A DNA stretch of 64,000 bases from Rheinheimera sp. MMS21-TC3 (GTDB taxonomy: Bacteria; Pseudomonadota; Gammaproteobacteria; Enterobacterales; Alteromonadaceae): the NCBI RefSeq assembly GCF_032229285.1, contig NZ_CP135084.1, positions 1,178,001-1,242,000 on the forward strand. Reading direction: 5' to 3'. Shown piece by piece: positions 57,133-64,000 of this stretch (position 1 is its first letter; each line of letters begins with the position of its first letter). The notes below the pieces were generated by a model. That model made no database searches, was not told the origin of the DNA, and worked only from the letters and a program-made list of their open reading frames with translations. The position numbers were made by a program, and so were the translations under genes.

Positions 57133-58755
57133 ATGATCTTTAAAGACAGCTTTTACAATAGTAAAAAAATCTTATTAGTACAAGACAACACCTCTGTGCG
57201 CGTATCTATTAAAGGTATGCTGCAACAGATAGGCTTTAGCCAAATAACGGCTGTAGCTGATGCTAACTTAGCTTTACAAGCAGCGGAGCAGAGTAAATTT
57301 GATTTTATAGTCGCAGATTTTCAAATAGGTGACAATCAAAATGGCTTGCAATTACAGGCTAATTTATTGCAACAAAAGCTATTAAAGTACAGCTGTTGTT
57401 TTGTGCTTATTAATGATGAACCGGTACAGTTAGCGGAACTAGCTTTACTACAAGGTCAGCCAGATGCCTTTATACTTAAACCATTTTCTTACATAAAATT
57501 AGAAAAATGTTTAGCTCAAGCATGGAAGCAAAGGTCCAGCTTGCGCAAAGTATATCAAGCGCTAGAGTTACAGCATCTAGAGCAGGTTCATCAAGAACTA
57601 GATAGTGTTATTAAATCGGCAGCCACTAGTGCATTACTAGCGTTACGCTATAAAGGGGAAATATTATTAGCTCAACAGCAGTTTGCTGCAGCTAAACAGC
57701 TGTACCATAAAATATTACAACAGCGAGATTTTACTTGGGCTAAGCTTGGCTTAGCTGCATCTTTAGTACAATTACAAGAAGTAGAATCGGCCGAAGCGCT
57801 ATTAAACCAATTAATTGAGCAAGAACAGGCTAAACCAGAAGCTTTGCAGTGGCTGTGCCAGTTGCACCTAACACAATCTAAGGTGAGTGCAGCCCAGTCT
57901 TTATTAGCCGACTTACTTCGTTTACAGCCAAATAATGTTAATGCCCATTGCCTAGTTGCCGTTAGCCATGAGCTAGTACAAGATTATGATAAAGCCTGTG
58001 ATTACTGGCAGAAATTAATTCAACAATATCGTTTTTCTGGTTTTGATAACCCAGAGTACTACCTGCAGCTTAGTCGATTATTAATTAATAAAGCGGCTCA
58101 GGCAGATATTGCTAGTTTTAATCAAGTGTTAAAAAAAGCCGAAGATGCCTTAGCAAGTATGCCGCAAAAGCTACAAACGCTGAACTTAAGCTGTGATATA
58201 ACATTATTACAAATAAGGTTACTCATTCTAAACGGCAATATGGATAAAGCGTTACGAGATTACCAGCGCTTACAGCTAAGTTTAGATAATGTCACTATTA
58301 GTAAAACGGCCTATTTTGACTACAGCTTATTATGTTTGGCTTTTGCTGATACCAACTTAGCAGATAAGATTATTCGGCAATTACAAGGTTCCACCTTTGC
58401 TATAGATCCGCATAGAGCCAATTGGCAAGACTTACAAGCTAAATTGCTGCTTGAACAGTATCAAAAGTTTAAAAGCAAAAGTCATGACTGGCATAAAGCT
58501 GGAATAGCAGATGTTCAAGAAGGGCAGGTTAAATCAGCTTTAGTTAAGCTGCGGCAAGCTTTTTTACTGATCCCCTATAATGTTAAAAATAGCTTAAGTC
58601 TATTGCAGGTATTAACAGAAGTGCCCGGCCATAAAGCGCTAAAACAACTCACAGAAGCATTACTAGCTAGCCTTAATACCACCGACTTAACGGTTGCTCA
58701 ACAACAAAGGCTTAGTAAGTTAATATCAGCATTACCCGTAATTTATTTAAATTAA
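57133..58755 (+). CDS. Receiver domain protein with TPR repeats
   Basis: The 540-residue protein has an N-terminal receiver domain (about 11-135) and a long alpha-helical region with TPR-like repeats (about 150-530: LALRYKGEILLAQQQFAAAKQLYHKIL, NAHCLVAVSHELVQDYDKACDYW). The receiver keeps D18, the acceptor D62 in IVADFQIG and K116 in ILKPFS, but the first acidic residue is Q17. The family occurs in Vibrio and Shewanella, and its role is not settled. yaaA follows after 14 bases. Confidence 0.82.
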   Translation: MIFKDSFYNSKKILLVQDNTSVRVSIKGMLQQIGFSQITAVADANLALQAAEQSKFDFIVADFQIGDNQNGLQLQANLLQQKLLKYSCCFVLINDEPVQLAELALLQGQPDAFILKPFSYIKLEKCLAQAWKQRSSLRKVYQALELQHLEQVHQELDSVIKSAATSALLALRYKGEILLAQQQFAAAKQLYHKILQQRDFTWAKLGLAASLVQLQEVESAEALLNQLIEQEQAKPEALQWLCQLHLTQSKVSAAQSLLADLLRLQPNNVNAHCLVAVSHELVQDYDKACDYWQKLIQQYRFSGFDNPEYYLQLSRLLINKAAQADIASFNQVLKKAEDALASMPQKLQTLNLSCDITLLQIRLLILNGNMDKALRDYQRLQLSLDNVTISKTAYFDYSLLCLAFADTNLADKIIRQLQGSTFAIDPHRANWQDLQAKLLLEQYQKFKSKSHDWHKAGIADVQEGQVKSALVKLRQAFLLIPYNVKNSLSLLQVLTEVPGHKALKQLTEALLASLNTTDLTVAQQQRLSKLISALPVIYLN

Positions 58756-58769
58756 AATAGGACTTTATT

Positions 58770-59546
58770 ATGCTAATGGTTGTATCACCGGCTAAAGATT
58801 TAGATCTAACGCCGTTAGCTGAGCAATATGCTTTTACTCAGCCAAGTTTGCTAAACCAAGCCAAACAGTTAGTTAAAATTTGCCAGCAGTTAACGCCTAC
58901 TGAATTAGCCTCATTAATGAGCATTAGCGATAAGTTAGCGGGACTAAATGCAGCCCGCTTTGGCCAATGGCAACCTCCCTTTACTTTAGATAATGCAAAA
59001 GCTGCTTTGTTTATGTTTAATGGTGATGTGTATCAAGGGCTTGATGCGACAAGCTTATCAGCAGAAGATGTTGATTTTTCGCAACAGCATTTGCGTATTT
59101 TAAGTGGTTTATATGGGGTACTGCGGCCACTGGATCTTATGCAAGCTTATCGCTTAGAAATGGGTACTAAACTAGAGAATAACGTTGGAAAAAATTTATA
59201 TGAATTTTGGGGCGACACTGTCACAAAAGAATTAAATAACCAGTTAGAAAGCTTAAACAGTCAGACTCTAGTTAACTTAGCTTCGCAAGAGTACTTTAAA
59301 GCGGTTAAACCTAAGCTATTAAAGGCTAATATAATCACGCCAGTGTTTAAAGACTTTAAAAATGGTCAGTATAAAATTATTAGTTTTTATGCAAAAAAAG
59401 CTCGGGGACTTATGGCGCGCTATGCTATACAGCAAAGAGTGACCTCTGCTGAACAATTAAAACAATTCAATCTTGCAGGTTATGCCTTTAGCGCAGAGCA
59501 GTCTACAGACAAAGACTATGTGTTTTTGCGCCATAACGAAGAGTAA
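58770..59546 (+). CDS. yaaA: Peroxide stress protein YaaA
   Basis: YaaA (DUF328/UPF0246) lowers free iron and protects DNA and proteins during peroxide stress. The 258-residue protein starts [12 protein letters not shown], and has [36 protein letters not shown] and the late [14 protein letters not shown] precedes the ATG. In E. coli yaaA lies between thrC and talB; here thr, tal and yaaA are also near each other. Confidence 0.94.
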   Translation: MLMVVSPAKDLDLTPLAEQYAFTQPSLLNQAKQLVKICQQLTPTELASLMSISDKLAGLNAARFGQWQPPFTLDNAKAALFMFNGDVYQGLDATSLSAEDVDFSQQHLRILSGLYGVLRPLDLMQAYRLEMGTKLENNVGKNLYEFWGDTVTKELNNQLESLNSQTLVNLASQEYFKAVKPKLLKANIITPVFKDFKNGQYKIISFYAKKARGLMARYAIQQRVTSAEQLKQFNLAGYAFSAEQSTDKDYVFLRHNEE

Positions 59547-59590
59547 CTCTTGGCATAGCGGTTAAGAGATGGCAATTAGCTACGCTATAA

Positions 59591-59616
59591 TAACAGCGGT
59601 TAATTAACCGCTGTTA
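59591..59616. repeat. 26-bp perfect palindrome at the yaaA / GltB-like junction
   Basis: TAACAGCGGTTAA is followed directly by its reverse complement. It lies between convergent genes and contains the stop codon and last codons of the minus-strand gene. There is no T run, so it is either a hairpin at the mRNA end for both genes or a protein-binding site. Confidence 0.7.
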
Positions 59617-61231
59617 GGCCTTGCTTAGTTTGCTCTAAAACCTGTATAGGCATAAAGCTTTCAGCACTAGATTCACGCATGCCTTGCTCAAACTTATCGG
59701 GTGCCGAGCCGTTTAATAAACTACCTGGCAATAAGTTATTATAAATTTGATCAAAGCGCCTAACTTCTGTTTCACTTATGCGGCGGAAGATGTGAGATCG
59801 ATTTAACTCAGACATATGGCGTAATCCCGCCGCTGCAATCATCTCCATACTGGCTTTAACGGTTTCTTTATGATACCTAGCAACGCGCTCGGCTTTAGAC
59901 TCAACAACTAAACCTCGAACCAAAGCAGGATTTTGGGTGGCAACGCCAGTGGGACATTTATTAGTGTGACACTCTAAAGACTGAATGCAGCCAAGAGCAA
60001 CCATCATGCCCCGCGCGCTATTACAAATATCGGCACCTACAGCTATGTTTTTTACAATATTAAAGCCAGTAAAAACTTTGCCACTGGCAATAACTTTAAT
60101 ATGTTGTTTTAAGTTAAAACCAACTAATACATCACAAACAAAAACCAGGGCTTCCCGTAACGGCATGCCAATTGAGTTAGCAAACTCTAAAGGGGCGGCA
60201 CCTGTACCACCTTCGCCACCATCGACTGTAATAAAATCTGGTGCTAAATTTAATTCTACCATAGCTTTACAAAGGGCAATAAACTCGCTAACTCGGCCAA
60301 TAGCTAGCTTGATGCCAACGGGTTTACCGCCAGATAATTCTCGTAGTTGCTGAATAAAGTGCAGCATTTCTTTTGGCGTGCTAAAAGCGCTATGGCTTGG
60401 CGGAGAGTCGACTTGGGTATTAGGCTGGACTAAGCGAATACGGGCAATTTCATTAGTATTTTTATGAGCAGGTAAAATGCCGCCATGCCCCGGTTTAGCA
60501 CCTTGAGATAATTTAACTTCTATCATTTTAATAGATGGTTTAGTGGCTACTTTTTGAAATGCTTCAGGTGCAAAATTGCCTTTAGCATCACGACAGCCAA
60601 AATAGCCAGTGCCTATTTGCCAGACTAAATCACCGCCAAATTCTAAGTGATAGTCGCTAACACTGCCCTCGCCAGTATTATGATAAAATCCGCCTAAGGC
60701 AGCGCCTTTATTTAAGGCTCGAATCGCATTGCTGCTAAGGGCACCAAAGCTCATAGCAGAAATATTAAAGATACTAGCATCATAAGGTTGAGTACAGTGG
60801 GGGCCGCCTACTGTCACTCTTGTGACAGGATCATGAGCACAATGATGTTTAGCTGCCAAAGAATGGCCAATCCACTCATATCCGACCCGCTGAGTATCTA
60901 ATTTAGTGCCATAAGGGATAGAGTCTAAGCTGCCTTTTGCTCGCTGGTATATTACTGAGCGATGCATACGGTTAATTGGCGCACCATCGGTTTCAGATTC
61001 AAATAAATATTGGCGGACAAAGGGACGAATAAACTCCATAGTCCAACGGCCATGGCCAACAACAGGATAGTTGCGCAATAAGCTGTGATGACGCTGGAAA
61101 ATATCTACTATGCCTCTAATAATTAATGGGATAATTATGATTAAGGCCCATAAAATAGGCTGCCACACCAAGCTAATTAGGCCAATAATAGCCAAAATAA
61201 TAATAGAGCTAATAACAAAAATACGACGCAT
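59600..61231 (-). CDS. FMN-binding glutamate synthase family protein, membrane-anchored
   Basis: This 543-residue protein has an N-terminal hydrophobic region (two close helices, about 5-42) and then a glutamate synthase-type FMN domain: ISAMSFGALSSNAIRALNKGA, HNTGEGSVSDYHLEFGGDLVWQIGTGYFGCR, VDGGEGGTGAAPLEF and IASGKVFTG. The cysteines in CIQSLECHTNKCPTG match the 3Fe-4S site of GltB. It lacks the glutaminase domain and has no GltD partner next to it. The reaction is unknown; true glutamate synthesis is doubtful. Confidence 0.85.
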   Translation of the reverse strand: MRRIFVISSIIILAIIGLISLVWQPILWALIIIIPLIIRGIVDIFQRHHSLLRNYPVVGHGRWTMEFIRPFVRQYLFESETDGAPINRMHRSVIYQRAKGSLDSIPYGTKLDTQRVGYEWIGHSLAAKHHCAHDPVTRVTVGGPHCTQPYDASIFNISAMSFGALSSNAIRALNKGAALGGFYHNTGEGSVSDYHLEFGGDLVWQIGTGYFGCRDAKGNFAPEAFQKVATKPSIKMIEVKLSQGAKPGHGGILPAHKNTNEIARIRLVQPNTQVDSPPSHSAFSTPKEMLHFIQQLRELSGGKPVGIKLAIGRVSEFIALCKAMVELNLAPDFITVDGGEGGTGAAPLEFANSIGMPLREALVFVCDVLVGFNLKQHIKVIASGKVFTGFNIVKNIAVGADICNSARGMMVALGCIQSLECHTNKCPTGVATQNPALVRGLVVESKAERVARYHKETVKASMEMIAAAGLRHMSELNRSHIFRRISETEVRRFDQIYNNLLPGSLLNGSAPDKFEQGMRESSAESFMPIQVLEQTKQGLTAVN

Positions 61232-61278
61232 AGTAATTCCACTTGTTAAAAGGGTAGTTATCCCTATAAACGGATAAA

Positions 61279-62352
61279 TTATATCGATTGAAATACCGAT
61301 TGCAGGAGTGTAAAGCTACCCTTATCGGCATCCATTTCCACCTTGGCCCCTACAGGGACTATAAATTGTTGTTTAATATGGCCAATCATAGCTCCACGAT
61401 AGGCTGGAATATTTAGGGGTTTAATATGGTCGTCAAAAATTTGATCCATAGTTAACCAGCCATAACCACCTATAGGATTACATCCGGTACAGTCACCAAA
61501 AATAAAGCCTGCTAATTTATCCAAAGCACCCATTAATTTTAAGGTACTTAACATACGATCAATACGATAAGGGGCTTCTTGAACATCTTCAACAAACAAA
61601 ATTTTATTACTAAAATCTGGCAAATAAGGCGAGCCAGCCAAAGAAGTAAGCACGCTTAAGTTACCGCCAATAATCTCGCCCTGTGTTTTGCCACCTCTGA
61701 TGGTAATAATGCGATTAGTTCTTGGGGCTAACTCATCTCGTGCTTCAATTACATTTTCGTAGTGCATTAATTCGCGTTCAAAAAATACTCGTCTAAATTG
61801 ATCGGCATTAAAGCTGTTCCAACTACCCGTTCCATTAGGGCCATGAAAGCTAATTAAGCCTGTTTGGGCATGAATAGCATTGTGTAGAGCGGTAATATCA
61901 GAGTAGCCTAATAAAATCTTAGGGTGTTGTTTAATTAGGGCATAATTAAGTAAAGGCAAGATACGGGCAGCACCAGAGCCACCGCGTAGGCAGATAATGG
62001 CTTTTACTTCAGTGTCAGCAAACATAGCGTTAATATCGTCTGCGCGTTGTTGATCGGTGCCGGCTAAGTGGCCACGGCGCGAGGTTAAATGTTGGCTTAT
62101 TTTTACTTTTAAGCCTAAGGCTTGCATTACTTCGGTAGCTATTTGCACATCAAGTAAATTGTCGGTGGCTTTAGAGGGGCTAACTAAAGCGACGGTATCG
62201 CCAGGATTTATTGCGACAGGTAATAATTGTTTATTGGCTAAACTAGACTGATTAGGTTGGTTATTGCCGGCTGCAAATACATTGGCGCAACTGGCTAAAG
62301 GTAATAAACTGGTGACAACAGCCCAGCTTTTAATAAATTGACGCTTATCCAT
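61279..62352 (-). CDS. LD-carboxypeptidase (S66 family), predicted lipoprotein
   Basis: The 357-residue protein has an N-terminal signal (MDKRQFIKSW, hydrophobic core, then LASC) that suggests export and lipid attachment. The mature part is of the LdcA/MccF family: VALVSPSK at the start, LRGGSGAARILPLL, the nucleophile serine in LLGYSDITALHN, a glutamate in FVEDVQEAPYRIDRML and a histidine in MIGHIKQQF. These enzymes cleave the L,D bond of murein tetrapeptides. LdcA of E. coli is cytoplasmic, so an exported form is noteworthy. TGGAG lies eight bases before the ATG. Confidence 0.85.
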   Translation of the reverse strand: MDKRQFIKSWAVVTSLLPLASCANVFAAGNNQPNQSSLANKQLLPVAINPGDTVALVSPSKATDNLLDVQIATEVMQALGLKVKISQHLTSRRGHLAGTDQQRADDINAMFADTEVKAIICLRGGSGAARILPLLNYALIKQHPKILLGYSDITALHNAIHAQTGLISFHGPNGTGSWNSFNADQFRRVFFERELMHYENVIEARDELAPRTNRIITIRGGKTQGEIIGGNLSVLTSLAGSPYLPDFSNKILFVEDVQEAPYRIDRMLSTLKLMGALDKLAGFIFGDCTGCNPIGGYGWLTMDQIFDDHIKPLNIPAYRGAMIGHIKQQFIVPVGAKVEMDADKGSFTLLQSVFQSI

Positions 62353-62430
62353 TAAACAGCTCCATTAGGGGAATAAAACCTGCGTGTTTATCAATAGCAG
62401 TTTTAAGTATAAATTACACTATAGCTGAAT

Positions 62431-62469
62431 AAAAAACGATAGCAGCTGCCCTTACTAAGTGGCAGCTGC
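62431..62469 (-). terminator. srmB terminator
   Basis: GCAGCTGCC (62442-62450) and GGCAGCTGC (62461-62469) form a perfect 9-bp stem with a ten-base loop. Read on the minus strand, a run of six T (62436-62431) follows a few bases later. Confidence 0.72.
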
Positions 62470-62493
62470 AAAGAGTAGAGGGTGTAGCAGTTA

Positions 62494-63705
62494 TTACTTC
62501 TTAGCTTTTTTAGCTGCTTTTTTCTTGGCTACTTTTTTCTTTTTAACCGGTATCTTGGCCGCTTTATGTTTAGGTTTTAATCCTTCAATAACTCGTGCTT
62601 TTAAACGTTGCTCAGTATAACGCTCTACTTTAGCTAATATAGCCATGTCGTGGGCTTCAACTAATGAAATTGCAATGCCTTTTTTGCCAGCCCGCCCAGT
62701 ACGGCCAATACGGTGAACATAAATATCGGCTGTGCGGGGCATGTCAAAGTTAATAACATGGCTAATATCATCCATATCTAAACCACGAGCAGCTATATCT
62801 GTTGCTAACAAAATAGATACTCGGCCGCTGCTAAAACGCTCAACTGCTTGCATCCGTTTGTCTTGTGGCATTTCGCCTTGTAACCAAGCACAGCGTAAGC
62901 CTGCCGTTTCTAATTGACCAGTTAAACTGGCTAAACGCTCTCGAGTTTTAATAAAGACAATAGCTTTAGTAACATCGTCTTGTTGCAGCAAATGAATTAA
63001 TAAGGCTAACTTATGCTCTGCATCATCAGCTAAGTGAACCCATTGTAATATTTTGGCATTTTCTTTACGTGACGGAATGGCTTCAATGCGTTTAGGCTCT
63101 TTTAATGCGTGTGAGGCAAAGCGCTCTAATGCTGCACCTTCTAAAGTAGCAGAGAATAAAAAAGTTTGCCTACGCCGCCGTGCCTCTAAAATAATCCGAT
63201 TCATCTCGCCAACAAAACCCATGTCTAGCATCCGATCGGCTTCATCTAAAATAAGCAGTTCTACTTCATCGGCTTGAAAGCTTTCTTCATCTAAATATTC
63301 TGTTAATCGGCCGGGTGTTGCTATTAAAATATCATTGTTTTTTTCTAAGGTGTCTTTGTGGCTGCCATAATTGATACCACCAGTAATGACGCCAACATTT
63401 AGCGTAGTGTGCTGACTAAAAAATTTAAACTCATTATAAATTTGGTAGGCTAACTCACGGGTGGGTGTCATCACTAAAACCCGAGCAAAACCTGGATCTT
63501 TGCGGCCAAAGTCTAATAAATATTGAATGGCTGGCAATACAAAAGCTAAGGTTTTTCCGGTTCCAGTAGGTGCGCTAGCTAATAAATCTATGCCGTCTAG
63601 CGCTAATGGAATGGCCATTTCTTGGATCATAGTTGGCGCTTCATAGCCTCGAGTAGAAATAGCACGATTTAGCGCATCGTCTAGTTGAAAATCGGCAAAG
63701 TTCAT
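62494..63705 (-). CDS. srmB: DEAD-box RNA helicase SrmB
   Basis: SrmB helps assemble the large ribosomal subunit. The 403-residue protein has the Q motif with FADFQLDDAL, Walker A SAPTGTGKT, PTRELA, DEAD in LLILDEADRML, SATLEG, and HRIGRTGRAG. The C-terminal tail is lysine-rich (KKKKVAKKKAAKKAKK), likely for RNA binding. AAGGA precedes the ATG. It is divergent from trmN6, as in E. coli, which supports the SrmB name over other DEAD helicases. Confidence 0.93.
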   Translation of the reverse strand: MNFADFQLDDALNRAISTRGYEAPTMIQEMAIPLALDGIDLLASAPTGTGKTLAFVLPAIQYLLDFGRKDPGFARVLVMTPTRELAYQIYNEFKFFSQHTTLNVGVITGGINYGSHKDTLEKNNDILIATPGRLTEYLDEESFQADEVELLILDEADRMLDMGFVGEMNRIILEARRRRQTFLFSATLEGAALERFASHALKEPKRIEAIPSRKENAKILQWVHLADDAEHKLALLIHLLQQDDVTKAIVFIKTRERLASLTGQLETAGLRCAWLQGEMPQDKRMQAVERFSSGRVSILLATDIAARGLDMDDISHVINFDMPRTADIYVHRIGRTGRAGKKGIAISLVEAHDMAILAKVERYTEQRLKARVIEGLKPKHKAAKIPVKKKKVAKKKAAKKAKK

Positions 63706-63782
63706 AATGTATCCTTTAACAAAAAGTTGCTAGCCAGTGACAGTTACATCTTCAGGCCGTAAACTAGCGGCCGGAGGTGCTG

Positions 63783-64000
63783 ATGTCAGCAGGTTTTCAG
63801 TGTAAACAGTTTTATATTGCTCACGACCGTTGTGCGATGAAAGTAGGCACTGACGGTTTATTATTAGGTGCTTGGTCGCCACTGCCTACTCAAGGTAATA
63901 TTCTTGATATTGGCGCGGGTAGCGGCTTAATTAGTCTTATGCTGGCGCAACGTAGCCAAGGCTTAGTACCCATTACTGCTATTGAGCTTGACGCTGCAGC
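63783..64000 (+). CDS. trmN6: tRNA m6A37 methyltransferase TrmN6, 3' partial
   Basis: Only the first 72 codons are in the window. They read [27 protein letters not shown] and the S-adenosylmethionine site [18 protein letters not shown], as in YfiC/TrmN6, which methylates A37 of tRNA(Val). GGAGG is five bases before the ATG at 63783. It is divergent from srmB, the order known from E. coli. Confidence 0.92.
   Translation, partial: MSAGFQCKQFYIAHDRCAMKVGTDGLLLGAWSPLPTQGNILDIGAGSGLISLMLAQRSQGLVPITAIELDAA

Noticed and set aside
59985..60353. 122-codon plus-strand frame inside the GltB-like gene
   Set aside because: Antisense to a clear enzyme frame, basic and low in complexity as expected of a shadow frame.
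1..64000. Prophage, insertion sequence, integron, CRISPR array, toxin-antitoxin or biosynthetic cluster
   Set aside because: No transposase, integrase, phage structural, Cas or polyketide/peptide synthase motif was seen, no regular repeat-spacer series was found, and gene order looks like core chromosome throughout.

Overview
The window reads as a stretch of core chromosome from a gammaproteobacterium of the Alteromonadales type (Rheinheimera, Alishewanella or Shewanella-like relatives; the genus cannot be fixed by eye). Supporting points are the complete Na+-translocating NQR operon with apbE and nqrM, the dksA-gluQ-pcnB-folK-panB-panC block, the thrLABC operon near tal and yaaA, the bolA/yajG/ampG neighbourhood, PanP in place of PanD, FabV as enoyl-ACP reductase, and srmB divergent from trmN6. 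Base composition is moderately AT-rich and even. I saw no insertion sequence, prophage, integrase, CRISPR array, tRNA or rRNA gene.

Layout. 1-3531: 3' part of a c-di-GMP phosphodiesterase, then ppa and fbp on the minus strand. 3675-7383: mpl, ubiX and an ABC-2 exporter pair, tightly packed. 7515-9874: panP and a DUF2959 lipoprotein, convergent with the minus-strand operon dksA-gluQ-pcnB-folK-panB-panC (15123-10001). 15400-21471: pepB, hrpB, mrcB. 21564-26149: hemL, pyrB, hemJ and a CLC channel on minus, divergent from erpA. 26699-31491: a small membrane protein, an XRE regulator, ampG, a hypothetical, a cyclophilin, yajG and rlmG. 31699-33317: bolA and fabV. 33650-40785: nqrABCDEF-apbE-nqrM. 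40907-48195: signalling genes (hybrid kinase, HIT protein, HDOD protein, a second kinase, a lone receiver) with rdgC between them. 48336-53928: thr attenuator, thrABC and ung. 54002-59546: a DUF3545 protein, pgi, tal, a REC-TPR protein and yaaA. 59600-64000: a membrane-anchored GltB-like protein, an LD-carboxypeptidase lipoprotein, srmB and the start of trmN6.

How the genes fit together. PanB and PanC need beta-alanine; PanP, encoded next to them, is the family that supplies it when PanD is missing. ApbE attaches FMN to NqrB and NqrC, and NqrM is the iron-site maturation factor of the same complex. HemL and HemJ are both tetrapyrrole enzymes. Mpl, AmpG, the LD-carboxypeptidase and PBP1b all act on murein or its turnover products.

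I found no new multi-gene defence, mobile or biosynthetic system. The most interesting signals are regulatory and translational: an AUU start codon for pcnB, a near-perfect IscR type 1 operator at the erpA promoter, a thr attenuator whose leader peptide may begin at the transcript's first base, and a perfect hairpin that holds the hrpB start codon.
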